A stretch of 64,000 nucleotides of DNA, from NCBI GenBank assembly GCA_003252535.1, contig QKDN01000031.1, forward strand, positions 17,440 through 81,439. The letters run 5' to 3'. The notes under the pieces were generated by a model. That model searched no databases. It worked only from the letters and a program-made list of their open reading frames with translations, and had not been told where the DNA came from. The position numbers and the translations under genes were made by a program. This DNA comes from Campylobacterota bacterium (GTDB taxonomy: Bacteria; Campylobacterota; Campylobacteria; Campylobacterales; Sulfurovaceae). Shown here piece by piece: positions 35,851-44,140 of the stretch (position 1 is the first letter of the stretch; every line of letters begins with the position of its first letter).

Positions 35851-36920
35851 GAGAGCTCAAATCGCCTTTCCGATGGGACAGTTATTCGGATCAGCCCTAT
35901 CCGCTCAAGGACAAAGCATACAAGCGGAAGAAAAGGATAGCCAACCTCTGGGATACGACAGTAATGGTACTGACCAATATCTTCTTCTACCCCCTCTCTA
36001 TCCTGCTGATGAAACTCTGGAGGGGAGGGCCGGTCCACGGGAGCGATTTCATCGGTATGGGGGTAGATATCACCAAAGGGAGTGAGCAGGTCGCCCTCAT
36101 CGAGGAGCTCGGGATCAGGCACCTGCTGATCCGGATGCCACTCTGGGAGATGTCGAGGGTCGACGAGTATGTTGCATTTGCCAAAAGTTTCGGGAAAGAG
36201 AAGAAAATATTGATCAATATACTCCAGGACAGGGAGCATATCGAAGACCATGCATTGCTTGTCGAGGACATCACGCTGCTCTTTAACGTATTCAAGGATG
36301 TGGCGGACGAGTTCCAGGTGGGCAACGCGATCAACCGTACCAAGTGGGGATTCTTCTCGGTAGGGGAGTATCTGAGATTCTACAGTACGGTCGAGAGGAT
36401 ACGCGACCAGCATCATCCGGACATCAGGCTCGTGGGGCCGTCAGTGATAGACTTCGAGTACCATTATACCGTCCGCGCCCTCTTCAATCTCTATCCGGTG
36501 AGGTATGACAAACTCTCTGCACTGCTCTATGTAGACCGCCGCGGTTCGCCGTACAGTACGCAGATGGGGATTTTCGACACCCGAAACAAGATCGATATGC
36601 TCTATTCCCTGGCCAAACTCTCTCCAAAGACAGGTCATGATATCTATATCACCGAGGTCAACTGGCCGATCAGCCATACAGCCCCTTATGCGCCGACATC
36701 CGAGGCAGAGTGTATCAGTGAAGAGCTCTATGCCGAGTATATGAGAGAGTACCTCCATATCGCCAGGGAGAGCGGCAAGATCAGGAGGGTATACTGGCAC
36801 CAGCTCATCGCTCCAGGATACGGCCTGGTAGACAATCGCGGAACCCGACTGCGCAAAATGCCTGCATTCAGACTGCTCAAAGCACTTGTGACCGAATACG
36901 GTAACCGGAGTGAAGTGTAG
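35847..36920 (+). CDS. Glycoside hydrolase-like (clan GH-A barrel) protein, LPS-linked
   Basis: This 357-residue protein has AAAGGAGG upstream. After an N-terminal segment with one possible membrane helix (VMVLTNIFFYPLSILLMKL), it reads like a TIM-barrel glycosidase: IGMGVDITKGSEQVALIEELG, DEFQVGNAINRTKWG (the place of the acid/base carboxylate, but no NE pair is seen), and DIYITEVNWPISH, where the glutamate fits a GH-A nucleophile. The acid/base residue may be missing, so it may be inactive or use another residue. Genes of this type are often found beside hldE-type clusters. The substrate is unknown. Confidence 0.5.
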   Translation: MRELKSPFRWDSYSDQPYPLKDKAYKRKKRIANLWDTTVMVLTNIFFYPLSILLMKLWRGGPVHGSDFIGMGVDITKGSEQVALIEELGIRHLLIRMPLWEMSRVDEYVAFAKSFGKEKKILINILQDREHIEDHALLVEDITLLFNVFKDVADEFQVGNAINRTKWGFFSVGEYLRFYSTVERIRDQHHPDIRLVGPSVIDFEYHYTVRALFNLYPVRYDKLSALLYVDRRGSPYSTQMGIFDTRNKIDMLYSLAKLSPKTGHDIYITEVNWPISHTAPYAPTSEAECISEELYAEYMREYLHIARESGKIRRVYWHQLIAPGYGLVDNRGTRLRKMPAFRLLKALVTEYGNRSEV

Positions 36921-37031
36921 AGGAACGATCCTGAAAACAATTTGATAACATTTTTTTATTGAAAAACTATGATTTTGAATTTATTTATGCTATGATCATC
37001 ATGATTTCTTATCATTTATAAAGGAGAAGAT

Positions 37032-38102
37032 ATGAAAGTAATTATGATAATACTGGCATTCATCTTTTCGTTGGATGCAGCCGAAAAAGAGCTATACGTT
37101 TACAACTGGTCAGAATATATGCCTGAGTCCGTTCTCAAAGATTTTACCAAAGAGACCGGGATCAAGGTGCATTACACCACCTATGACTCCAACGAAGAGA
37201 TGTACGAAAAGGTCAAGAGCGGCGGCTATGATATCATCGTCCCTTCGACCTATTTTATCAACAGGATGGGGCGTGAAGGGCTCCTCATGAAGCTTGACAA
37301 GAACAAACTGTCGAATTTCCCCAATCTCGATCAGAAGCTGCTCTACAGGCAGTTCGATCCCCAAAACGACTACTCCGTACCCTATCTCTGGGGTACCACC
37401 GGGCTGAGCTACAACTCCGCGCTGGTCGAAAGCGATGTCAACTCATGGTCTGATCTCTGGGACAGCCGCTACAAGAACAGTATCCTGGTCAACGATGATG
37501 TCAGGGACGTGTTCGGCATGGCGCTGAAAGTACTTGGGCACTCCTCCAACTCTACCGATCCCAAAGAGATCGAAGAGGCTTACAAAAAGCTCCTGGAGCT
37601 CAAACCCAATATCAAACTGTACTATTCGGGTTCCCAGAAAGAGATATACCTCAAAGAGAAGGTCAAACTCGGGATCAGTTTCAACGGCGAAGGGTTCATG
37701 GCAAAAGAGGATAACCAGGAGGCGAAGATCACCAAACTCCTCTTCGAACCGGAGGAGTTGACGGAAAAAGAGGAGAAAAAAGAGATCATGTACGTCTATC
37801 CGAAGGAGGGCGCGCTGGTCTGGATGGACTCACTTGCGATCCCGCAGGGGGCGAAGAACGTAGAGAATGCACACGCATTCATCAATTATCTCCTCAAACC
37901 GGAGGTATCCAAGACGATCAGCCAGACGATAGGGTATGCTTCTCCGAATCTCAAAACATTGGAACTGCTCGATAAAGCGACACGTACCAACCGGATCATC
38001 TATCCTACCAAGGCTGATCTCAACAATGCCGAGTTCCAGATCGATGTGGGCGATGCATTGAGTATCTATGAAAAATACTGGAAAATGCTCAAGGCAGAGT
38101 AG
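37032..38102 (+). CDS. PotD-like polyamine-binding periplasmic protein, orphan
   Basis: This 356-residue solute-binding protein has a signal peptide (to about residue 16, AA/EKELY) and the family start LYVYNWSEYMPESVLKDF, followed by YDIIVPSTYFINRM and a C-terminal INYLLKPEVSKTISQTIGYASPN. It should bind spermidine or putrescine in the periplasm. No permease or ATPase genes are near it, so it may work with a distant transporter or as a sensor. An imperfect GCAGG/CCTGC hairpin (38131-38149) follows. AAAGGAG precedes the ATG. Confidence 0.85.
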   Translation: MKVIMIILAFIFSLDAAEKELYVYNWSEYMPESVLKDFTKETGIKVHYTTYDSNEEMYEKVKSGGYDIIVPSTYFINRMGREGLLMKLDKNKLSNFPNLDQKLLYRQFDPQNDYSVPYLWGTTGLSYNSALVESDVNSWSDLWDSRYKNSILVNDDVRDVFGMALKVLGHSSNSTDPKEIEEAYKKLLELKPNIKLYYSGSQKEIYLKEKVKLGISFNGEGFMAKEDNQEAKITKLLFEPEELTEKEEKKEIMYVYPKEGALVWMDSLAIPQGAKNVENAHAFINYLLKPEVSKTISQTIGYASPNLKTLELLDKATRTNRIIYPTKADLNNAEFQIDVGDALSIYEKYWKMLKAE

Positions 38103-38266
38103 CTTTGATACGATAAAACCTCCTTTGAAAGCAGGGCTCAGAGTCCTGCCTCCATCGATTCTCCCTCCTTTTCTTTCGTCATCTTGGTCCTGTCATCAAT
38201 CTATCTTCATAAACTTTTCATAAATATATTTTATACTCCACAATGAATAACTATGAAGGAGTTCTA

Positions 38267-40018
38267 ATGAAAAAGTTTCTGATCATCTTGATGCTGCTGT
38301 GGCTTCCATTTGTTGTGGGATGCAGCAGTACTTCAGGTACAACATCAAGCAGTGAATACGAGAGCAACAGCGATACAGAGTCATCGGACAGTACGGGTAG
38401 CACATCAGGCACTACTACGACGACATCCGACGGTACGACCTCCAGTACTACTACCGGCACCACTGTCTCACAGGCAAGCAGCAAATATGTCCTCACTGCA
38501 TGGAACGACCTGGGAATGCACTGTATGGACGGAAACGACTACTCGGTCTTCTCGATCCTCCCTCCCTATAACAACCTCCATGCACAGGTCAAGAACAAGA
38601 ACGGCGATCTCGTCACCTCCGGTATCACCCTTACCTATGAATCGAGCATGGGTGTCGACGGCAAATGGAACACGAGCAGCGCCGACAAGACCAACTTCTG
38701 GAACTATGTCCTCGATCTCTTCGGCGCCAATCCTGCCGATGATGTAGGACTCACCGGCAATACCACCCCTACCAAGACCCCTGCGGCGATGACATTCAAC
38801 TCCACACACCAGTGGTGGGAGGCTGAAGGCATTCCCATTACCCCGTACAATGACGACGGCACTAAGAACTACTACCCCCTTGTCAAGGTCAAGGCCAAGG
38901 ACAGTGCAGGTACAGTCCTCGCCGAGGTCGAAACGGTACTCCCCGTCAGCGACGAGATGGACTGTAGACGCTGCCATGCGAGTACCAGCGGCGATGCAGC
39001 GAAACCTTCCAAAGGATGGGTCAACGATCCCGACAGCGAGAAGGACTACAAGCTCAATATCCTGAGACTCCACGACCAGGAGCACCCGACTGCCGTGAGC
39101 GACAACGCCGCTGCACTGCTTAACAAAGGGTACACTTATGACAGCAACGGCCTTGAAGCGACCGCGAACGGTGGCGTCCCCGTCCTCTGTGTCGCCTGCC
39201 ACAAGTCCAATGCACTGCCCAATGTCGGTATCAAGCTCAAGCCGCTCACACAGGCGATCCATACCCTCCATGCTGCGGTCACAGACCCCGATACCAATCT
39301 CAAGCTCGGCGACAGTACCAACAGAACATCGTGCTATGCCTGTCACCCCGGCTCCAAGACAGAGTGTCTGCGCGGCGCGATGGGTGATGCCAAGAATCCA
39401 GACGGCAGCTCCAAGATGCAGTGCCAGAGCTGCCACGGGACGATGCATGCCGTAGGCAACAGCAACAGGGAGGGTTGGCTCGCACAGCCGAACTGCCAGG
39501 CATGTCACCACGACGGCGTCCAGGAGACTACGGCTATCGATCCGGCAACGGGAACATTGAGACAGGTCGTAGACAACAAGTTCGCGACCAATGTCAATAC
39601 ACCGGCCACAGGCTTCAGCCTCTACCGGTTCAGCAAGGGGCACGGCAATCTCCAGTGTGAAGCTTGCCACGGATCGACCCATGCGATCTACCCTGCCCAT
39701 ACGGCTGACAACAAAGTGAGTATCGCTATCCAGGGTCACACCGGCACGATAGCCGAGTGTACTGCCTGCCACGACACCGTCCCCAAAACAACTACAGGCG
39801 GACCGCACGGTATGCATCCCGTCGGCTCATCATGGGTCAACGACCATAAAAATGTAGCAGAAAGCAATCCTACGCAGTGTAAAGTATGCCACGGCAGCGA
39901 CTACAAGGGCTCGGTACTCTCCAAAACATTTGCCGACAGAACGCTCGCCAACAAGTCGTTCCCCAAAGGGACGCAGATCGGCTGCTACAGCTGTCACAAC
40001 GGCCCGGGAGGGGATTGA
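38267..40018 (+). CDS. Nine-haem c-type cytochrome lipoprotein
   Basis: This protein has about 583 residues. ATG 38267 follows GAAGGAGTTCTA and starts MKKFLI with a lipobox at VVGC; an ATG at 38243 is less likely. A Ser/Thr-rich tether of ~50 residues follows, then a non-haem domain with AWNDLGMHCMDGNDYSVFS, then nine CxxCH sites: CRRCH, CVACH, CYACH, CQSCH, CQACH, CEACH, CTACH, CKVCH and CYSCH (residues ~232-575). A lipid anchor plus long tether suggests an outer-surface or periplasmic electron carrier for metals, sulfur compounds or a partner oxidoreductase. No porin or maturation genes are adjacent. Confidence 0.87.
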   Translation: MKKFLIILMLLWLPFVVGCSSTSGTTSSSEYESNSDTESSDSTGSTSGTTTTTSDGTTSSTTTGTTVSQASSKYVLTAWNDLGMHCMDGNDYSVFSILPPYNNLHAQVKNKNGDLVTSGITLTYESSMGVDGKWNTSSADKTNFWNYVLDLFGANPADDVGLTGNTTPTKTPAAMTFNSTHQWWEAEGIPITPYNDDGTKNYYPLVKVKAKDSAGTVLAEVETVLPVSDEMDCRRCHASTSGDAAKPSKGWVNDPDSEKDYKLNILRLHDQEHPTAVSDNAAALLNKGYTYDSNGLEATANGGVPVLCVACHKSNALPNVGIKLKPLTQAIHTLHAAVTDPDTNLKLGDSTNRTSCYACHPGSKTECLRGAMGDAKNPDGSSKMQCQSCHGTMHAVGNSNREGWLAQPNCQACHHDGVQETTAIDPATGTLRQVVDNKFATNVNTPATGFSLYRFSKGHGNLQCEACHGSTHAIYPAHTADNKVSIAIQGHTGTIAECTACHDTVPKTTTGGPHGMHPVGSSWVNDHKNVAESNPTQCKVCHGSDYKGSVLSKTFADRTLANKSFPKGTQIGCYSCHNGPGGD

Positions 40019-40111
40019 TCCTCTCCGGTTTGCGTACGCCATGTGATATGTGGGGTGTGCGGTGATCTTTTTATTGTATAATGTGCTCATTTGCAGCAAA
40101 GGTAGATCACC

Positions 40112-40768
40112 GTGAAAGACAGCATCCTCAAACACTTCACCCAGACCATCCTCCAGGGGCTCTTCGGGCTCCTCCCCGTAACCATCACCGTCGTCGTCAT
40201 CCTCTGGCTCTACGGCAAGATCGACCTGCTGGTCGAAAAGCTCTTCCACCTCGTCGGCTTTACGCCGCAGCACCATGAGTTCCTCTGGTTCCTCGCTGCG
40301 ATCACGCTCTTCTTCGTCCTCCTCTATGTGATGGGGCACCTGATGCAGACGAGACTTGTCAAGTTCTTCGAGGGGATGCTCGCGAGGATACCCGGCTACA
40401 AGACCATCAAGGATATCATCAATATCTTCAACTCATCCAAAGAGGGCGAGAACCGCGTCCTCGTCGTCGCCATCAAGGGCTTCGCGAGCGAGGGGTACAA
40501 CATCGGCCTGATGTACTCCCAGAAGGAGAGCATCATCAAAGACCACTACACCGTCACCCTCTCTATGTCCCCCATCCCCAACGGCGGCTATATGTTCGAG
40601 GTCCACAAGAGCAATATCTACGTCATCGAAGAAGCCACCTTCGATCACAACCTCCAGTACCTCCTCTCGATGGGTGTCAAAAGCTTCGCCGAGGTGGTCA
40701 AGAGCGAACCGAAAGAACTCGAAGAGTTGACAGTATTGAGCGAGTGGCTGGAGAAGTATAAGGGGTAG
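40112..40768 (+). CDS. DUF502 family membrane protein
   Basis: This 218-residue protein starts at GTG 40112. Two N-terminal helices (LFGLLPVTITVVVILWLYG and FLWFLAAITLFFVLLYVMGHLM) are followed by the typical DUF502 cytoplasmic domain with RIPGYKTIKDIINIF and SMSPIPNGGYMFEV. The family is widespread and its function is unknown; a role in envelope or phospholipid handling is sometimes suggested. It stands alone after the cytochrome gene. Confidence 0.82.
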   Translation: MKDSILKHFTQTILQGLFGLLPVTITVVVILWLYGKIDLLVEKLFHLVGFTPQHHEFLWFLAAITLFFVLLYVMGHLMQTRLVKFFEGMLARIPGYKTIKDIINIFNSSKEGENRVLVVAIKGFASEGYNIGLMYSQKESIIKDHYTVTLSMSPIPNGGYMFEVHKSNIYVIEEATFDHNLQYLLSMGVKSFAEVVKSEPKELEELTVLSEWLEKYKG

Positions 40769-40781
40769 TTGACACGATATA

Positions 40782-40912
40782 GGAATCGGTGCTTTAGCTC
40801 CGCCCGTAGCACACGTTGTGAAGCTCTGGATTCGCAATGCCTTATTGGTGATGCAGAGTTTCATAATAGGTAGTCAATACAATAGGGTATTCCAAAGCAG
40901 GGAGCTTTGGAA
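40782..40912. repeat. REP-like elements of two families
   Basis: GGAATCGGTGCTTTAGCTCC (40782-40801) matches the element at 18010-18030 in inverse orientation. TTCCAAAGC/GCTTTGGAA (40890-40912) is a perfect 9-bp hairpin with a 5-base loop. They precede the SMI1/KNR4 gene. Confidence 0.6.
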
Positions 40913-40961
40913 CGAGTATAAAATATGATAAGTTAAAGTAGTACACTATATAAGGAAAAAT

Positions 40962-41585
40962 ATGCTGGAAAAAATTAAAAACTTACTTCAGGAAAAAGCG
41001 CCTAAAATATTAGATGCTTTACAAGGCCCTGCAACAGATGTTTCAATTCAAAGTTTAGAAAATCTAGTTGGAAAGCAATTGCCTAATGGTTTTATACAAC
41101 TATACAAAGAACATAATGGAACAAAGCCGGATCAGTATGCGAATTTTGCATATGGAGTTCCATTTATTCCCATAGAACAAAGTATAGCTCAAATTGAAAG
41201 TTATATTCAAAATACACACAATACACATTTAATGTACGCTGATGTAGGAATTAAAATTGACTATCTTTTTGGGCCTTTGAGAATTCCAATTGGTGATGAT
41301 TGTGGTACTTCATTGATCTGTGTTGATCTGGACCCTGCTGAAGAAGGTATTTATGGACAAGTTATATTGATTGACTATGAGTTTGACATAGCACTTCGAT
41401 TAAATGATTCAGTAGAACTGTATTTAATAAAATTTGAAGAGGATTTGGAAGCCGGTAACTATTCTTTACAAGAAGATGCTCTTGAGGATGGTGTTCATTG
41501 GTTAGAACCTATCAGAGAAATTGATCCTGTTAACTGGTTTAACTCGCCAACTTGGAGTTATGTTAATAAAGAAATGAATGCTTAG
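40962..41585 (+). CDS. SMI1/KNR4 (SUKH-type) family protein, probable immunity protein
   Basis: This 207-residue soluble protein has AAGGA before the ATG. It has the SMI1/KNR4 start pattern ISIQSLENLVGKQLPNGFIQLYKEHNG (shown from the visible frame with V for the first I) and the later LRIPIGDDCGTSLICVDLD block, the diagnostic strand for this superfamily. In bacteria these proteins often neutralise contact-dependent or polymorphic toxins. No toxin gene is next to it. It is strongly AT-rich and lies between hairpin repeats at 40890 and 41590, which points to transfer as a solitary unit. Confidence 0.78.
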   Translation: MLEKIKNLLQEKAPKILDALQGPATDVSIQSLENLVGKQLPNGFIQLYKEHNGTKPDQYANFAYGVPFIPIEQSIAQIESYIQNTHNTHLMYADVGIKIDYLFGPLRIPIGDDCGTSLICVDLDPAEEGIYGQVILIDYEFDIALRLNDSVELYLIKFEEDLEAGNYSLQEDALEDGVHWLEPIREIDPVNWFNSPTWSYVNKEMNA

Positions 41586-41589
41586 TGCT

Positions 41590-41617
41590 CTCGTGCCGCA
41601 TCTCCTGATACGGCACA
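41590..41617. repeat. Left direct repeat of the YefM/YoeB cassette
   Basis: A 28-base element starting CTCGTGCCGCATCTCCTGAT can form a GTGCCG/CGGCAC hairpin. It matches 42354-42381 at 26 of 28 bases and in the same direction. Confidence 0.7.
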
Positions 41618-41644
41618 TCATCTCTCAGAGTACATCATTTCATC

Positions 41645-41736
41645 GTAGGTCGGGGTGCTTGACCCCGACACTCACTTCTCAAACCGAACATTTACTATAT
41701 CCGAAATATGCGTCGGGGTCAAGCACCCCGACCTAC
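41645..41736. repeat. REPIN-like inverted doublet
   Basis: Two 25-base units are exact reverse complements: 41645-41669 begins GTAGGTCGGGGTGCTTG and 41712-41736 ends CACCCCGACCTAC. Each unit is also a hairpin in itself (GTCGGGGT/ACCCCGAC). They sit just before the antitoxin gene. Confidence 0.8.
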
Positions 41737-41819
41737 AGTACTCAGAAAACAAAATAAAACCTCCCTTGACAAAGCGTACGACTATTGGTACAATAGATAA
41801 ATTTTCAAAAAGGCAGATC

Positions 41820-42068
41820 ATGACCAAAAAGATAATACCCGTCAGTCAGGCGAGGGCGAATATCTACTCCCTGATGGACGAGACGGCACAGACCCATGAG
41901 CCCATACTCATCACAGGGAAGAGAAACAATGTCGTGATGCTCTCGCAGGAGGACTGGGACGCTATAGAGGAGACACTTTATCTGAGTTCCATCCCCGGTA
42001 TGGTCTCCTCGGTACGGGAAGCGATGGAAGCACCAGACAGCGAATATAGTGAAGATATCGAATGGTAG
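41820..42068 (+). CDS. Phd/YefM-type antitoxin
   Basis: This 82-residue protein starts at ATG 41820, which follows AAGGCAG; longer in-frame extensions upstream run through the repeat and are not credible. The family start KIIPVSQARANIYSLMDETAQ and the following HEPILITGKRNNVVMLSQEDW are standard for YefM/Phd. The acidic C-terminus would mask the toxin. It overlaps the toxin gene by 7 bases and would repress its own promoter. Confidence 0.9.
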   Translation: MTKKIIPVSQARANIYSLMDETAQTHEPILITGKRNNVVMLSQEDWDAIEETLYLSSIPGMVSSVREAMEAPDSEYSEDIEW

Positions 42069-42331
42069 AGTACAGGATACTCTATAGCAAAGAAGCCCTC
42101 AAAGATGCGAAAAAGCTCACAAGCGCCAACCTGTCAGAGAAAGCCAAAGAGCTGATAGAGATCATCAGGAAAGACCCGTACCAAAATCCGCCGCCTTATA
42201 AAAAACTGGTCGGCAATCTACAGGGTGCATTCTCAAGAAGGATCAATATCCAGCACAGGCTGGTCTATGAAGTACGGGAAAGCGACAGGGTCGTGAGAGT
42301 ATTGCGTATGTGGTCACATTACGGTGAGTGA
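42062..42331 (+). CDS. YoeB/Txe-type ribosome-dependent mRNA interferase
   Basis: This 89-residue RelE-superfamily toxin has the Txe/YoeB pattern YSKEALKDAKKL, YQNPPPYKKLVGNLQGAFSRR and INIQHRLVYEV, ending RVLRMWSHYGE; the terminal histidine-tyrosine pair fits the active site of this family. It cuts mRNA on translating ribosomes when the YefM-type antitoxin is degraded. The start overlaps the antitoxin stop. The pair is bounded by 28-base direct repeats. Confidence 0.9.
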   Translation: MVEYRILYSKEALKDAKKLTSANLSEKAKELIEIIRKDPYQNPPPYKKLVGNLQGAFSRRINIQHRLVYEVRESDRVVRVLRMWSHYGE

Positions 42332-42353
42332 TAGCAGTCGACTCAAACTCTGC

Positions 42354-42381
42354 CTCGTGCCGTATCTCCTGACACGGCACA
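42354..42381. repeat. Right direct repeat of the YefM/YoeB cassette
   Basis: This is the second copy of the 28-base element (CTCGTGCCGTATCTCCTGAC...), with two substitutions relative to 41590-41617. The similarity goes on weakly into CTCTTAG/CTCTCAG. Confidence 0.7.
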
Positions 42382-42436
42382 CTAGCTCTTAGGTACCTAC
42401 TGTACTAAAATATACCGAACTTGATCATCTCATCCT

Positions 42437-42787
42437 CTACGACAGCTCAGCCTGCTGTTTTTTGGTCAGACCGCTGACGATCAGGGCGTAGGATTCGTCG
42501 ATCATCTCGCAGAGCACTTCATCCTCCAGGCATCCGTCGAGGACCACGGTGTTCCAGTGCTTTTTGTTCATGTGGTATCCGGGCACTACGCAGGGGTAGA
42601 GATCGCGGTAGACGAGACAGTCTTCGGGAGTCGCTTTGAGATTGATCCTCAGCGGGTTCTCCTCGATGGAGATGATCGCGAAGAGCTTGCCCATCACTTT
42701 GAAAACTGCGTGTTCTTTGCCGAACGGGAACTCCTTGATCGCACCGTTTTTGGAGAGGCAGTAGGATTCGAGTGTTTCTGGTCTCAT
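42437..42787 (-). CDS. YjbR/MmcQ-family protein
   Basis: This 116-residue protein shows the family features IKEFPFGKEHAVFKVMGKLFAI, LKATPEDC, and PGYHMNKKHWNTVVLDG. These proteins have a double-psi/cyclic AMP-like DNA-binding fold; their role is unknown. It is 28 bases downstream of the methyltransferase-like gene on the same strand. Confidence 0.85.
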   Translation of the reverse strand: MRPETLESYCLSKNGAIKEFPFGKEHAVFKVMGKLFAIISIEENPLRINLKATPEDCLVYRDLYPCVVPGYHMNKKHWNTVVLDGCLEDEVLCEMIDESYALIVSGLTKKQQAELS

Positions 42788-42815
42788 CGGATATCTCCCG
42801 CTTTCAATTTATTGC

Positions 42816-43499
42816 CTATCGGCTGATCCGCAGCATATATCCTGCCCCTGGCTGGAATTCGAAACCGACCTTGACGACCTTGCATTCGTACCCTTCCAGA
42901 TCGTTCATCAGACGATAGAGATGGGGTGAGAAGTTTTCCGCTTCGTTTTCCCTGGAGTTCTTGTAATCAACCAGAGGAAAGATACATACCTCTCGCGCAA
43001 CACGGAGCATCTCAAGCACGGATGCTTTGTGGAACTCATAGTCGAACCTGTCATCGTAGACGAAGAGCAGATGGCTGGAGAGCAGTATATCGAAACTGTC
43101 GTCATCATAGGCTAAAGAGGGGAGGGTATTGCAGTGATAGTGCTCCGGGTCGTAATCTGTACAAAACTCCCTCAGCGCTCTTTCCCTGTATCCCCTGTGC
43201 CCATCGATGGAGTGGTAAAAATCGAAGTTGCATCCCTCCATCCAGCTCGTATCTTCGTATATTTTGGCGATAGTCTCTTCACCATTCTTGCAGATATCCT
43301 CTATATTGAACCGGTAGATGATATCTGTACTGGCTGCCTCGATACCGTTGGCCCGTGCCATCGCTCCAAATGAACTTGCCCCGCCGGGACAGTCCAAAAC
43401 TCTCTTGCCTCTGAGCATCCCGATATCGAGACCAAAGAACGCCATATACTCCTCGAAAGTACGACCTGTAACGAGGATATCGTCCAGTTGTAAAGACAT
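42816..43499 (-). CDS. SAM-dependent methyltransferase-like protein
   Basis: This 227-residue protein is preceded by AAAGGA. A class I methyltransferase pattern is visible: motif I GKRVLDCPGGASSFGAMA, an acidic motif II position in AASTDIIYRF, and the post-motif strand FDILLSSHLLFVYDD. The substrate is unknown, and no recognisable target domain is attached. It probably forms an operon with the YjbR-family gene. Confidence 0.7.
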   Translation of the reverse strand: MSLQLDDILVTGRTFEEYMAFFGLDIGMLRGKRVLDCPGGASSFGAMARANGIEAASTDIIYRFNIEDICKNGEETIAKIYEDTSWMEGCNFDFYHSIDGHRGYRERALREFCTDYDPEHYHCNTLPSLAYDDDSFDILLSSHLLFVYDDRFDYEFHKASVLEMLRVAREVCIFPLVDYKNSRENEAENFSPHLYRLMNDLEGYECKVVKVGFEFQPGAGYMLRISR

Positions 43500-43747
43500 G
43501 CTTTATCCTTTGTGGTAAATAATATGTGTTTTAAATGAAAGTTGTATGAGGTATAGAGGCTCAGCGCCAGAGTGAGAATAGAGAAAGGGTGGACTGGAAT
43601 GCATTGAGCGATGGGATGAGTGTATATCGATACTGCATAGTTTCTCCTTTTTTGTTGCCACAATAGTAGCATGAATTGTTTAAGATATACAGTTTGGGAA
43701 TTGATAAATTTGTGGTAGACTAAACTATCATGAATGAAGGAGTGAAT

Positions 43748-44137
43748 GTGACACCAATCAAGACTTTTAACATTTTTATGATAATGAGCCTCGTTACGAT
43801 TCAGATAGTATTTGCAAATGTGCCGATCGTGAAGCAATATAGCTATAAATTCTATGGCGTGGTTTTTGGTATAGTGATTGATAAAAATGGTGATTTGCAT
43901 AACCTGAGAATTGTCAAGGTTTTAGACCCTGCATGCAAAGGGTGCGATCTGTCGGATATGAAAGTTTCACAAGAGTTTTTTGATAATGTGCAACAGCATG
44001 TCAGAACAAAAGGGTATAAGCCAGAGATTGAAAACGGTATAGCAAAAGAGTTCTATACCTATTTTATTTACGACCCAATGAGACCTGAAAGGATCGATCT
44101 TGATCCCAATAATGAGTCAAATACAACAAAAAAATAA
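43748..44137 (+). CDS. Secreted TonB-C-terminal-like hypothetical protein
   Basis: This protein has about 129 residues. GTG 43748 is chosen because AAGGAG lies at 43737-43742 and the frame then opens on a signal peptide (NIFMIMSLVTIQIVFANV); an ATG at 43730 lies before that site. The mature part has YGVVFGIVIDKNGDLHNLRIVKVLDPACKGC and a later KGYKPEIENGIAKEFYTYFIYD, the order of strands seen in TonB C-terminal/energy-transducer domains. The CKGC pair is unusual. It is followed 3 bases later by another small gene. The region is AT-rich. Confidence 0.45.
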   Translation: MTPIKTFNIFMIMSLVTIQIVFANVPIVKQYSYKFYGVVFGIVIDKNGDLHNLRIVKVLDPACKGCDLSDMKVSQEFFDNVQQHVRTKGYKPEIENGIAKEFYTYFIYDPMRPERIDLDPNNESNTTKK

Positions 44138-44140
44138 AGT

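Noticed and set aside
35139..36416. 425-codon open frame on the minus strand
   Set aside because: It is antisense to both hldE and the glycosidase-like gene, crosses their boundary and has no recognisable domain.
38468..39817. 449-codon open frame on the minus strand
   Set aside because: It lies wholly antisense to the nine-haem cytochrome gene, has no family features, and such long frames are expected opposite GC-rich coding sequence.
43301..43900. 199-codon frame on the minus strand upstream of the methyltransferase-like gene
   Set aside because: It overlaps two better-supported genes on opposite strands, and the methyltransferase frame has its own AAAGGA and start.
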